Shown here: one piece after another, positions 15,891 to 25,108 of the stretch | Layout of the letters: every line of letters starts with the position of its first letter | How positions within the stretch are numbered: position 1 is the stretch's first letter | Assembly: GCA_905372095.1 (NCBI GenBank) | Contig: CAJPNK010000002.1 | Location: 75,373-139,372 of the forward strand | Source of the DNA: Candidatus Saccharimonadota bacterium | GTDB taxonomy: Bacteria; Patescibacteriota; Saccharimonadia; Saccharimonadales; Saccharimonadaceae | Direction: 5' to 3' | Length of the DNA stretch: 64,000 nucleotides | Translations under genes and position numbers: made by a program | Notes under the pieces: generated by a model | Told to the model about the DNA's origin: nothing | Databases searched by the model: none | The model's input: only the letters and a program-made list of their open reading frames with translations

Positions 15891-16559
15891 ATGACAAAGA
15901 AACAACATTATTCTCTCTATGATATATTTGCGGTACTTTTTGTAACGACACTATTGGTTAATAATATTGTCAGCGTTAAAATTGTATCTGTTGGCTGGCT
16001 GACTTTTGATGCTGGCACGGTTTTGTTTCCGCTAGCGTATATCGTGGGTGATATAATCACTGAGGTTTATGGTTATCGCCGGATGCGCCGGCTGATTTAT
16101 AATGGCGTGGCAGCCTTGACACTGATGACGTTGACTTTTTGGGTGGTGCAATTACTGCCGGCAGATAGCAGCTGGACGGGGCAAGCGGCGTTTGAGTCGA
16201 CGCTGGGTGTGGTTTGGCGGTTGGCTATCGGTTCGGTAACGGCGCTGTTTGTTGGCGAGATCATGAATGCTTACGTAATGGGCCGGATGAAGGTTGCTAG
16301 CCGCGGCCGCGGTTTGTGGCGGCGGATGATTGGCAGCTCGGCGGCGGGCAGCGCGCTAGATACGGTGATCTTCTCGACGATTGCTTTTGCCGGCACTATG
16401 CCGACGGCTAGCTTTTGGCAGCTTATTATCACGGTGTTTTTGATCAAGATGGCGGTAGAGATTATGGTATCACCGCTGACGATGCGCTTGATTGCCCGCG
16501 TGAAAAAGCGTGAAAAGATGGATACGTTCGAGCAGCCAGCGAAATACTTGGTGAATTAG
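15891..16559 (+). CDS. yhhQ: Queuosine precursor transporter, YhhQ (DUF165) family
   Basis: 222 aa with about six membrane helices and the family signature FPLAYIVGDIITEVYGYRRMRRLI near residues 44-67. YhhQ proteins import preQ0/preQ1. It lies directly upstream of convergent tgt and queA, which use the imported base, supporting the call. TATAAT lies seven bases before the ATG, so it is probably leaderless. Confidence 0.9.
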   Translation: MTKKQHYSLYDIFAVLFVTTLLVNNIVSVKIVSVGWLTFDAGTVLFPLAYIVGDIITEVYGYRRMRRLIYNGVAALTLMTLTFWVVQLLPADSSWTGQAAFESTLGVVWRLAIGSVTALFVGEIMNAYVMGRMKVASRGRGLWRRMIGSSAAGSALDTVIFSTIAFAGTMPTASFWQLIITVFLIKMAVEIMVSPLTMRLIARVKKREKMDTFEQPAKYLVN

Positions 16560-16605
16560 TTGCTTGGCTCGTCTTGGCGGCGTTAGATTTTGACGCGGTT
16601 TTATT

Positions 16606-17850
16606 TTATAATGTGACGCCGATTGGTAAATTATCGCCGTAGTAGCGAGCCAGGAACGACTGCTTGAAATTAAAAAATGTGCCGTCTAGCAGCGAAGCGC
16701 GAATCTGGTCGACAGTGCGCACTACGAAGCGTTCATTGTGAATGCTGGCGAGCGTAGCACCGAGAATCTCATCGGCGCGAAACAGATGATTGATGTAAGC
16801 GCGCGTATGATGCTGGCAAGTATAACAGTCGCACTCAGCGTCGATCGGCGCGAAGTCCTCGCGAAAGCGAGCATTGCTGATGTTGATGCGGCCGTCAAAA
16901 GTGTACAGAGCGCCGTTGCGGGCTTGGCGGGTCGGCGCGACACAATCGAAAGTATCGATGCCATATTCGACGCCGAGAAACAAATCGGCCGGCTGCGAAC
17001 CTAAGCCTAATAGGTGGCGCGGCTTATCCTCGGGCAAAGTCTCGCAGACCCAGCGGACTACGTCGGCGATTTCGCCAGGCTGGAAAACGCCGCCGATGCC
17101 GTAGCCGTCGAAGTCGCGCTGGCCCAGGAAATTAGCCGACTGGCGGCGCAGTGTTTCGTCGCGGGCGCCTTGGACGACACCGTAGAGCGCTTGCAGGTTT
17201 TCGCCGCGCGCTAGATGTTCGGCGTTTAGCTCATCGTGGCGAACCAAGCAGCGCTCCGCCCAAGCATGCGTTCGCTGCATTGCCTTTACAATCGTGCCGC
17301 GGGCCGCTAGCGGTGCAGTCAGCTCATCAAAAGCCATATGAATATCAGCGCCGATGGCGTGCTGTAGTTCCATTGACGATTCTGGCGTCATTATTATATA
17401 TTTACCATCCAGATGCGATCGAAATTGCGCGCCTTGGTCGGTGACTTTGGCTAGCTGATTAGCAGACTTGACCGCTTGCGCAGCATTGCCTTTTTGGGTG
17501 TGAGCGACGGCGTCAATGCCTTTTTTGTAAGCAATTCCCAGACTGAAAATCTGAAAGCCGCCGCTGTCAGTGAAAGTCGGCCCATCGTAATCCATAAATT
17601 TGCCTAGGCCGCCAGCTTTATGAATGATTTCGGCGCCTGGACGCTGCATCAAATGATAAGTATTGGCCAAAATTGATTGCCCGCCGCAGGTTTTGACTTG
17701 TTCGACGGTTAGCGCCTTGACGGTTGCTTTAGTGCCGCCAACGATGAAAGCTGGCGTTTGAATCGTGCCATGCGGCGTTTCAATCGTACCAGCGCGCGCC
17801 AAGGTGCCGGGGAGGCGACGGGTAATTTTAAAAGTGATAGCTTTTTGCAT
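16606..17850 (-). CDS. tgt: tRNA-guanine transglycosylase
   Basis: Exchanges guanine-34 of GUN-anticodon tRNAs for preQ1. 414 aa. Seen: FTDSGGFQIFSLG with the catalytic Asp (near residue 93), the nucleophile region GVEYGIDTFDCVAPTRQARNG (near 300), and the zinc site CDCYTCQHHTRAYINHLF near 342, with all cysteines and the His kept. A short insertion follows the DSGGFQ region (AHTQKGNAAQAVKSANQLAK). It sits 30 bases downstream of queA and has its own TATACT seven bases before the ATG. Confidence 0.97.
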   Translation of the reverse strand: MQKAITFKITRRLPGTLARAGTIETPHGTIQTPAFIVGGTKATVKALTVEQVKTCGGQSILANTYHLMQRPGAEIIHKAGGLGKFMDYDGPTFTDSGGFQIFSLGIAYKKGIDAVAHTQKGNAAQAVKSANQLAKVTDQGAQFRSHLDGKYIIMTPESSMELQHAIGADIHMAFDELTAPLAARGTIVKAMQRTHAWAERCLVRHDELNAEHLARGENLQALYGVVQGARDETLRRQSANFLGQRDFDGYGIGGVFQPGEIADVVRWVCETLPEDKPRHLLGLGSQPADLFLGVEYGIDTFDCVAPTRQARNGALYTFDGRINISNARFREDFAPIDAECDCYTCQHHTRAYINHLFRADEILGATLASIHNERFVVRTVDQIRASLLDGTFFNFKQSFLARYYGDNLPIGVTL

Positions 17851-17880
17851 CTTTTCTAGTATAGCATGAGCGCACTCGTC

Positions 17881-18915
17881 CTACTGCGTGATAATTAGCA
17901 TACTGTCGCCATAACTAAAGAATTTATATTTTTCGCAAACGGCGTGCTGATAAGCAGGCTTTAGCTTATCCCAGCCAGCAAAAGCTGCCGTCAACATAAG
18001 TACCGTACTTTCAGGCATATGGAAGTTAGTTAATAGCGCATCGATCGTTTTAAACTTATAGCCGGGATAGATAAAAATATCAGCTTCGCCCGAGATATCG
18101 TGTGGCGGCTGGCTCAAAATTTGTTGGTAGGCATATTCTAGGGTACGCGTGATTGTCGTACCGAGAGCGATAACGCGGCGGTCAGATTGTTTGGCGGACT
18201 GGATAGCTGCGACAGTGGCGGTTGGAATCGAGAAATATTCTTGATGCATTTTGTGCTGCGCGACATCATCGACGCGAATAGGTAAAAAAGTACCCAGGCC
18301 GACATGTAACGTAGCGTACACGATGTTGACGCCTTTATCGCGCAATTGTCGCAGTGTGCTTTCGGTCATATTGAGGCTAGCTGTTGGTGCTGCCACCGAG
18401 CCTGTCTCGCGAGCGAAAACCGTTTGGTAGCGTTCAATATCTGCTGCGGTAGCGTCGCGTCCCAGATAGGGTGGTAAAGGTACGGTGCCGTACTCAGCGG
18501 CGATATCCAATAAGTTTCGCTCGCTACGAATTAGCGCAATACCATTGCCGATAACCTTCTCAACCGTTAAAGTGTCATCGCCAATCGTCAGGATATCGCC
18601 AGCGATTAACTTTCGCCGATAAATAACCTTGTGGCGGAACCAGTCGTCGTGTGCGCCGTGCTGTTCGACTAGAACAAGTTCGCGCTCGCCGCCGCTCGGT
18701 TTACGGGTGATCAAGCGCGCCTTGATGACCTTAGTGTCGTTGATAACTAGTACATCGCCCGCTTGCAAATAGTCGACTACATCAGGATAATGGCGATCGG
18801 TAATTGTGCCTGTTTGACGATCAAGTACTAGCAAACGCGAAGTGCCGCGTACTGTTGGCGGCGTTGCTGCAATTAGCTCGTCAGGAATATCATAATGAAA
18901 ATCAGAAAGCTGCAT
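17881..18915 (-). CDS. queA: S-adenosylmethionine:tRNA ribosyltransferase-isomerase
   Basis: Transfers and rearranges ribose from SAM onto preQ1-tRNA to give epoxyqueuosine. 344 aa, full length, with the typical start LSDFHYDIPDELIA, the motif VLVINDTKVIKARL near 56-69, GSVAAPTASLN near 169, HVGLGTF near 203 and the C-terminal YKFFSYGDSM. Minus-strand TATACT seven bases before ATG suggests a leaderless mRNA. No queG/queH is present in this window, so the final reduction step cannot be judged here. Confidence 0.97.
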   Translation of the reverse strand: MQLSDFHYDIPDELIAATPPTVRGTSRLLVLDRQTGTITDRHYPDVVDYLQAGDVLVINDTKVIKARLITRKPSGGERELVLVEQHGAHDDWFRHKVIYRRKLIAGDILTIGDDTLTVEKVIGNGIALIRSERNLLDIAAEYGTVPLPPYLGRDATAADIERYQTVFARETGSVAAPTASLNMTESTLRQLRDKGVNIVYATLHVGLGTFLPIRVDDVAQHKMHQEYFSIPTATVAAIQSAKQSDRRVIALGTTITRTLEYAYQQILSQPPHDISGEADIFIYPGYKFKTIDALLTNFHMPESTVLMLTAAFAGWDKLKPAYQHAVCEKYKFFSYGDSMLIITQ

Positions 18916-19052
18916 TATTCTTAGTATAGCACTGATGTGTTATCGCTAATCCCAGACTTGACTACACGGGGCCTCGCATGTTACATTAAATACGTACTCA
19001 TCCGGCCGGCAGGTCGGTTGTTTTCGTATTGGAACTAAAAGAAAGGAATTAT

Positions 19053-20168
19053 ATGGAAGATTTGAATATCAAGCAGTTGACGCTAGCAGTGCGGGCAATT
19101 GCTGATGAAAAGGCGTTGCCCGAAGAAACTGTACTAAACGTAATCGAACAGGCGATTGCTACTGCCTGGCGCCGCGATAACGGCGAGCGCGAGCAAAATG
19201 TGCGCGCTGAACTTAATATCAATGATGGCACCGCCAAGGTGTTTGTCCAGCGCGAAGTCGTCGAGGATGTCGTCAATCCGGCCACCGAAATTAGCTTAAC
19301 GGACGCTCGGGCAGAGAAGCCAGATGCTCAGTTAGGGGATACTATCGAGGAAGCTCATGAAGTTAAGTCCTTTGGCCGGGTGGCCGCCCAGACCGCTAAG
19401 CAGGTCGTCATGCAGCGCCTGCGCGAAGCCGAGCGCGAAGTTGTTCTAGCAGAGTTCGAAGACAAAATCGGCACGGTCGTTACCGGTATGGTGCAGCGTG
19501 TCGAGCCGCGCGTGGTGCGTGTCGAGTTAGGCAAGGCCACTGGTATTATTCCGCAAAGTGAGCAGATTCAAGGCGAGTTTTACAAAATTGGCTCGCGGAT
19601 CAAAGTATTAATCAAAGACATCGAACGCGAAGGCCGCGGCCCGCAGCTGATTCTCAGCCGCGGCAGCGAGGACTTTATCGAATATCTCTTCCGCCAAGAA
19701 GTGCCCGAGATGGAAACTGGCGCCGTCGAGATCAAAGGCATCGCCCGCGAAGCTGGCCGCCGCACTAAACTAGCGGTTGCTAGCACGGTGCCAGGCGTTG
19801 ACCCGGTCGGAACGTTCGTCGGCGGTCACGGCGCGCGCGTCAATGCGGTGATGAGCGAAATCGGCGAGCAAGAGAAAATCGATATCGTTACTTATGATGA
19901 TAATATAGATACGTATATCCGCAATGCTCTTAGCCCGGCTGAGATTGTTAAAGTCGAGATTGATAAGGACAAAAAGACTGCCAATGTTTACGTTACTGAA
20001 GACCAGCAATCAATCGCTATCGGCCGCGGCGGGCAAAATGTGCGTTTGGCGAGCCGCCTGACTGGCTACGAATTGAACATCGAGACCACAGCGCCGAAAT
20101 CAGCCGAGAAAAAACCGCGCAAGAACGTTGAGGAAGACTTGTTTAGCGCTATCGAAAATCAAGATTAG
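19053..20168 (+). CDS. nusA: Transcription elongation/termination factor NusA
   Basis: Binds RNA polymerase and nascent RNA to control pausing and termination. 371 aa with the N-terminal RNAP-binding domain, an S1 domain (VVTGMVQRVEPRVVRVELG, near 140), and KH1/KH2 domains (VGTFVGGHGARVNAV and SIAIGRGGQNVRLASRLTGYEL). The alpha-C repeats of enterobacteria are absent, as in most bacteria. Start ATG 19053 has GAAAGGAA upstream. A possible promoter is TTGACT at 18958-18963 with TTACAT 17 bases further. Confidence 0.95.
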   Translation: MEDLNIKQLTLAVRAIADEKALPEETVLNVIEQAIATAWRRDNGEREQNVRAELNINDGTAKVFVQREVVEDVVNPATEISLTDARAEKPDAQLGDTIEEAHEVKSFGRVAAQTAKQVVMQRLREAEREVVLAEFEDKIGTVVTGMVQRVEPRVVRVELGKATGIIPQSEQIQGEFYKIGSRIKVLIKDIEREGRGPQLILSRGSEDFIEYLFRQEVPEMETGAVEIKGIAREAGRRTKLAVASTVPGVDPVGTFVGGHGARVNAVMSEIGEQEKIDIVTYDDNIDTYIRNALSPAEIVKVEIDKDKKTANVYVTEDQQSIAIGRGGQNVRLASRLTGYELNIETTAPKSAEKKPRKNVEEDLFSAIENQD

Positions 20169-20190
20169 ACTCCTCGAAGAGTTTAGTGAA

Positions 20191-20217
20191 TTAGCACTCT
20201 GCCTTGACGAGTGCTAA
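20191..20217. promoter_or_regulatory. CIRCE operator of clpC
   Basis: Perfect TTAGCACTC-N9-GAGTGCTAA, the HrcA binding site. The spacer TGCCTTGAC contributes the -35 element TTGACG, which is 17 bases before TATAAT (20227-20232), so HrcA would cover the promoter. The spacer is identical in the clpP copy at 41598-41624. Confidence 0.93.
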
Positions 20218-20269
20218 TTTGTTGTGTATAATTGGCTGTAATGGGCAATACGCTCAGAACGGAGAACTG

Positions 20270-22750
20270 ATGATGCCAGAAGACTTTGCAGATTTTATTT
20301 CGCGGTTGACCGACAACGCGCGCGCTAGCGTCCAGCATGCTGACGCGATTGCTCGCGGTAACGGTAGTAATTACATTGGGACGGAGCACTTGCTGCTCGG
20401 CGTTTTGGCGCAAGGGTCGAGCTCGGCGGCACAGGTATTGACTGACGCCGGCGTGACCCTGCAACAAGCTGAAATGATTCTGGATATCAAACCGTCCCGG
20501 GTAGTTACCAGCACCGGTATGGTGGGCCTTAGCGAGACGGCCTTGTTGACATTGCGCATGGCGTGGGAAGCGGCGCGCGAGTATGGCCATGATTATCTCG
20601 GTACAGAGCATATCTTGTACAGCGTCCTGCGACAAGGAAATGCCCGAGCGACAGCGCTGCTGCGCGAGATGGGCATCAATGTCGATATGATAATCAGCGA
20701 ACTCGAGAAGTCGTTTGAAGAGAATCGCGGCGAACATGGCGATATTGCTACTGAACCGCGGCGCCGCGGTAATACGCGCGGCGGGGCGCTTAGCGCCTTT
20801 GGTGTGGATTTGACAGCGCGGGCAGCCAACGGTGAACTTGACACGATGATTGGCCGCGACAAAGAGCTGGAGCGAATGATCACTATCCTTAGCCGCCGCA
20901 CCAAGAATAATCCAGTACTGATTGGCGACCCAGGCGTTGGCAAAACCGCCATCGTTGAGGGGCTGGCGCAGCGGATCGTCCGCGAGGACGTACCGGGCCA
21001 TCTATTAGATCGCCGCGTGGTTATGTTAGATATGGCGGCAATGATTGCCGGTACTAAATATCGCGGCGAATTCGAGGATCGGCTGAAAAAGGTAATCGCT
21101 GAAGTCAAAAAACAGGGTAATATTATTCTTTTTATTGATGAATTGCACCTGCTGGTTGGTGCTGGCGCCTCGGAAGGTTCGATGGATGCGGCCAATATCC
21201 TCAAGCCGGCGTTGGCGCGCGGCGAGCTGCACATGATTGGCGCGACGACTCTCGATGAATATCGCAAGCATATCGAGAAAGACACGGCCCTAGAACGGCG
21301 TTTCCAGACGATCGTCGTCAAAGAGCCAACTATGGCGCAGACAATCGCTATTTTGAAAGGTCTTAAAAATTATTATGAAAAGCATCATGGCGTCAAAATC
21401 ACCGACGAAGTGATTGAGTTGGCAGTATATATGAGCGACCGCTACGTTAGCGACCGTTTCATGCCCGATAAAGCGATTGACGTGCTCGACGAGGCAGCTG
21501 CTCGAGTTCGCGTCAAGCGGGGCCACCGCCCGAGCCGCGAGCGCGAATATCTCAAAGAACTCAAGCACCTCAATGAGCGCATGGAGGACGCTGTCTTGCA
21601 CGAAGATTATCAGCGAGCCGCTATGTACAAACAGCGCATTAGCCAGATTAGTAAAAAACTCGAGACAGAAGTTGCTGCCCAAAAAGGCCGTCGCGCTATC
21701 CAGCTAACTGATGACGATGTGGCGCATGCTATCGCTGTGATGACTAACATTCCAGTCGAAAAAGTCCAGACTAGCGAAGCGAAGTTGCTGCGCCAGCTCG
21801 AAAAGCATCTCGGTAAGTATATCATTGGCCAGCGCGAGGCTATCGGTAAAGTGGCGCGGGCAATCCGCCGCAGCCGCAGCGGCGTAGCTAGCAGCCGGCG
21901 GCCGATTGGCAGTTTCGTCTTCATGGGACCGACTGGTGTCGGCAAAACGCAATTAGCTAAGGTGCTAGCGCGCGAAGTTTTCGGCAGCGAAGAAGCGCTT
22001 ATCAAAATCGACATGAGCGAATTCGGCGAGAAGCACAATACGTCGCGGTTGCTCGGGGCGCCAGCTGGTTATGTTGGTTACGAGGACGGCGGTAAATTGA
22101 CTGACAAAGTTCGCCGCCAGCCGTACAGCGTGGTGCTTTTTGACGAAATTGAAAAGGCGCATCCAGACGTATTCAACCTGTTGCTGCAGCTACTGGAAGA
22201 TGGGACGATGACTGATGCTAAGGGGCGCGAAGTTAGCTTTCGCAATACGATTATCATCTTGACTAGCAATCTCGGCGCCGACAAGATGACCAAAGAGTCG
22301 GAACTTGGCTTTCACTCTAGCCGCGACAAAAACAGCGAAATTGACGATTTGCACCGCCGCAACGCTAAATTTGCTCGCGATGCTCTCGATAAGTTTATGC
22401 GTCCCGAGCTGATTAATCGCTTTGACGGTATTATTACTTTCCGAGCGTTGACTCGCGCCGAGGTCGGCAAGATCTTCGACCTGCTGATCGGCGAGCTGCG
22501 CCAGCGTTTGGTGCGCAAAGGCCTGGCCCTTACGATTAAACCTAGTGCCAAAAAATTCCTTATCGACAAGGGTTACAGTATCAAATACGGCGCCCGTCCG
22601 CTGCGCCGTGTCATCGAGGACGAGGTTGAGCATGCTATTGCTGAGCAAGTACTTGACGGCGCCTATGCTAAAGGTGATATCCTAGAAGTAGGAATCAAGA
22701 AAGGAGCGATAGCGATTGAACGGCGCAGCGAAACCGACAGCCGGACGTAA
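20270..22750 (+). CDS. clpC: ClpC-type AAA+ protease ATPase
   Basis: Unfoldase that feeds substrates to ClpP. 826 aa from ATG 20270 (GGAG five bases upstream; ATG 20273 also possible). Order: Clp N-domain double repeat (YIGTEHLLLGVL, YLGTEHILYSVL), AAA1 with Walker A GDPGVGKTAIVEG (about residue 218), a UVR-like coiled middle segment (MEDAVLHEDYQRAAMYKQRI, about 435-455) typical of ClpC rather than ClpB, AAA2 with Walker A GPTGVGKTQLAK (about 552), and a D2 C-terminal domain. It is preceded by CIRCE and a strong promoter, and overlaps the following gene by 35 bases. Confidence 0.95.
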   Translation: MMPEDFADFISRLTDNARASVQHADAIARGNGSNYIGTEHLLLGVLAQGSSSAAQVLTDAGVTLQQAEMILDIKPSRVVTSTGMVGLSETALLTLRMAWEAAREYGHDYLGTEHILYSVLRQGNARATALLREMGINVDMIISELEKSFEENRGEHGDIATEPRRRGNTRGGALSAFGVDLTARAANGELDTMIGRDKELERMITILSRRTKNNPVLIGDPGVGKTAIVEGLAQRIVREDVPGHLLDRRVVMLDMAAMIAGTKYRGEFEDRLKKVIAEVKKQGNIILFIDELHLLVGAGASEGSMDAANILKPALARGELHMIGATTLDEYRKHIEKDTALERRFQTIVVKEPTMAQTIAILKGLKNYYEKHHGVKITDEVIELAVYMSDRYVSDRFMPDKAIDVLDEAAARVRVKRGHRPSREREYLKELKHLNERMEDAVLHEDYQRAAMYKQRISQISKKLETEVAAQKGRRAIQLTDDDVAHAIAVMTNIPVEKVQTSEAKLLRQLEKHLGKYIIGQREAIGKVARAIRRSRSGVASSRRPIGSFVFMGPTGVGKTQLAKVLAREVFGSEEALIKIDMSEFGEKHNTSRLLGAPAGYVGYEDGGKLTDKVRRQPYSVVLFDEIEKAHPDVFNLLLQLLEDGTMTDAKGREVSFRNTIIILTSNLGADKMTKESELGFHSSRDKNSEIDDLHRRNAKFARDALDKFMRPELINRFDGIITFRALTRAEVGKIFDLLIGELRQRLVRKGLALTIKPSAKKFLIDKGYSIKYGARPLRRVIEDEVEHAIAEQVLDGAYAKGDILEVGIKKGAIAIERRSETDSRT

Positions 22751-23738
22751 TATTGTCTCGAAAATCATCGCTTTGTTGGCAGTGATAAGTATTGCTGCTG
22801 GCGGTTTTTTCTACGGGCAGACAGCCTTTGATACTTATCGAGCGTCAACTTTCACGCCGCCTGCAGCTGTTGCCGCGGTTGAAGATTCAATCAAGCTGAC
22901 TCCGGCGGCGCACCGCACCTTCCGAGCAACTCAGCCAGCTATTGAGACTAGCGATCAGTTCAATGCTCATTGCAAAAGTACCGAACGTACCGCAGCCATC
23001 TTGGGCTGCTATTATGGCGATCGGATTTATCTTTTTGATGTCGAAAATGCCGAGCTAGCTGGCGCCAAAGAAGTAACAGCAGCGCACGAATTGCTGCACG
23101 CCCAGTATGCACGGCTGAATATCTTCGAGCGGCCGCGAGTCGACGCTATGATCAAAAAGGCTTATCAAAAGGTCAAAAATGAACCGGAAATTGCCAAAGC
23201 TATGGAATACTACCGCGAGGCCGAGCCAGGCGCCGAGCTAGATGAGCTACATTCGATTATCGGTACCACGATTGGCGAGCTCGATTCTGATCTTGAACAG
23301 TATTATGCGCGTTATTTCACTGATCGAGCGTCAATTGTCGCCAAAAACCAAGCTTACACGGCAGTATTTACCCGAGTTAACGTTCGGGCTGAAGCGCTGC
23401 AATCCAAACTGCAGTCAGCCGCTAAGCAAATCAAACAAGATGTCGAAGCTTATCAGTCTGACTTATCGCAAATTAACGCTGATATTAATAGTTTTAATGA
23501 ACGGGCCAGGAGCGGTGAGTTTAGTTCGCAAGCTGATTTCGCAGTGGCGCGGTCGGCGCTGCAGCAGCGAATTAGCGCTATTAATGCTCGGCAGAGTTCG
23601 CTCAATTCGCGAATTAAAGCTTACAATGACGATGTGGCAACTCTCAAAAGCTTAGCCGTTAAAGCCGATCAGCTCAATCAAAGCATCAACGGCGTAGCCG
23701 CGCCGGCCGGAGTAAATAGTGGCCAAAGCGCGCAGTAA
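22716..23738 (+). CDS. Membrane-anchored protein with HExxH motif
   Basis: 340 aa from a TTG start at 22716 with AAAGGAG nine bases upstream, overlapping the end of clpC. One N-terminal membrane helix (IIALLAVISIAAGGFFYG), then an outside domain with TAAHELLHAQYARL near residue 127, a zinc-protease-type HELLH. The last 130 residues are predicted coiled coil (AAKQIKQDVEAYQSDLSQINADINSF and following). No exact family recognised. The tight coupling to clpC and radA suggests cotranscription and possibly a heat-shock-linked cell-surface function (inference). Confidence 0.75.
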   Translation: MNGAAKPTAGRNIVSKIIALLAVISIAAGGFFYGQTAFDTYRASTFTPPAAVAAVEDSIKLTPAAHRTFRATQPAIETSDQFNAHCKSTERTAAILGCYYGDRIYLFDVENAELAGAKEVTAAHELLHAQYARLNIFERPRVDAMIKKAYQKVKNEPEIAKAMEYYREAEPGAELDELHSIIGTTIGELDSDLEQYYARYFTDRASIVAKNQAYTAVFTRVNVRAEALQSKLQSAAKQIKQDVEAYQSDLSQINADINSFNERARSGEFSSQADFAVARSALQQRISAINARQSSLNSRIKAYNDDVATLKSLAVKADQLNQSINGVAAPAGVNSGQSAQ

Positions 23739-25074
23739 TTTCGTCTGCCAAAATTGCGGCGCCAGCTATCCGAAATGGACGGGCAAGTGCGAGAATTGCG
23801 GCGAATGGAACACGCTCGTCGAACAGATAGTCGAGACCAAGGGCGCTTCGGCGGTAGCACGCAGCCATTCGCACGGTAAAATCCTAAAGCCGCAGTCGAT
23901 GCGTTCAATCGCTGCCGAGGATTCAGTGAAACGCCTGCCGACTGGTATTGCTGACCTCGACGCAGTGCTAGGCGGCGGGATTCTGCCGGCAGGCATAATG
24001 CTGTTAGCGGGTCAGCCGGGTATCGGTAAATCGACGCTATTGATGCAGGTAGCAGCGCATGTTGCCGAGCAATCAGCGGTTCTATATGTCAGCGGCGAGG
24101 AAAGCGCTTCTCAGGTCAAGCTCCGCGCTACGCGCCTCGGTGCGACCTCTGGCGATGATCTGCAGTTTGTCGCCAGCACTAGCGCTGACGACATTGCTGC
24201 GACAATTCGCAGCGGCCAGTATAAATTGGTGATTATCGACAGTATTCAGACGCTTAGCCTAGAGGAAATCGCCAGCGCACCAGGCACCGTTAGCCAGATT
24301 ACCAACTCGAGTAATGTCATTATCCGGGCAGCAAAAGCTTCGGGTGCAGCGGTAATTTTAGTGGGCCACGTCACCAAGGAGGGTTCGATCGCTGGGCCGA
24401 AAGTTCTCGAGCACCTAGTCGATGTGGTCTTGCAATTCGAAGGCGACCGTTACGGCGGCTTCAAAGTGGTGCGCGCCGTCAAGAATCGCTACGGCTCGAC
24501 TAGCGAAGCGGCAATTTTCGAGATGAACGATAAGGGTTTGCGGGTCGTCGAAAATCCGTCAGCCGCGCTGTTAGCCGAGCGCCAAAACGCTGATGGCTCT
24601 GTGGTATTGGCGACGCTTGAAGGCAACCGCCCGATTCTCGTTGAGATCCAGGCTCTTGTCAATTCGACCAATTTCGGGTATCCTAAGAGGACAGCTAGCG
24701 GTTTCGACCTCAATCGTCTCAATCTGCTCATCGCGGTGCTAGAGAAGCGCACCAAATTGAATTTATCCGATAAAGATATTTATGTGAATGTAGTTGGCGG
24801 TTTGAAACTTGCCGACCGGGCAGCAGACTTGGCGGTAGCGATGGCGATTGCTAGCGCGGCGGCCGGGCGTAAACTCGACGACGGACTGGTGGTGTTCGGC
24901 GAAGTGGGCTTAGGCGGCGAGATTCGCTCGGCACAAGGCGCCGATAAGCGCCTGAACGAAGCCAAAAAGCTTGGCTTCACCCAAGCGATTGCGCCAGCAA
25001 CCTCTGGCAAAAAGAATTCATTTGTAAAAGGCGTCAAAGATTTACGCCAAGCTTTGATCGGCTATCTCAAGTAG
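23719..25074 (+). CDS. radA: DNA repair protein RadA/Sms
   Basis: Recombination helicase related to RecA. 451 aa from GTG 23719, overlapping the previous gene by 20 bases. N-terminal C4 zinc finger (CQNCGASYPKWTGKCENCGEW) intact, Walker A GQPGIGKSTLL (about residue 95), Walker B LVIIDSIQT, the RadA motif KNRYGST, and a C-terminal Lon-like domain (GGLKLADRAADLAVAMAIAS). Full length. Confidence 0.96.
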   Translation: MAKARSNFVCQNCGASYPKWTGKCENCGEWNTLVEQIVETKGASAVARSHSHGKILKPQSMRSIAAEDSVKRLPTGIADLDAVLGGGILPAGIMLLAGQPGIGKSTLLMQVAAHVAEQSAVLYVSGEESASQVKLRATRLGATSGDDLQFVASTSADDIAATIRSGQYKLVIIDSIQTLSLEEIASAPGTVSQITNSSNVIIRAAKASGAAVILVGHVTKEGSIAGPKVLEHLVDVVLQFEGDRYGGFKVVRAVKNRYGSTSEAAIFEMNDKGLRVVENPSAALLAERQNADGSVVLATLEGNRPILVEIQALVNSTNFGYPKRTASGFDLNRLNLLIAVLEKRTKLNLSDKDIYVNVVGGLKLADRAADLAVAMAIASAAAGRKLDDGLVVFGEVGLGGEIRSAQGADKRLNEAKKLGFTQAIAPATSGKKNSFVKGVKDLRQALIGYLK

Positions 25075-25108
25075 CTAGTAGTCAATCAAGGCAAAAAGAA
25101 AGGAAAAT

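Noticed and set aside
20183..21001. Long minus-strand open frame (272 codons) opposite clpC
   Set aside because: No SD, no known motif, odd composition, and the plus strand encodes a clear ClpC; other long antisense frames here (for example 767-1387 and 20593-21321) are rejected for the same reason.
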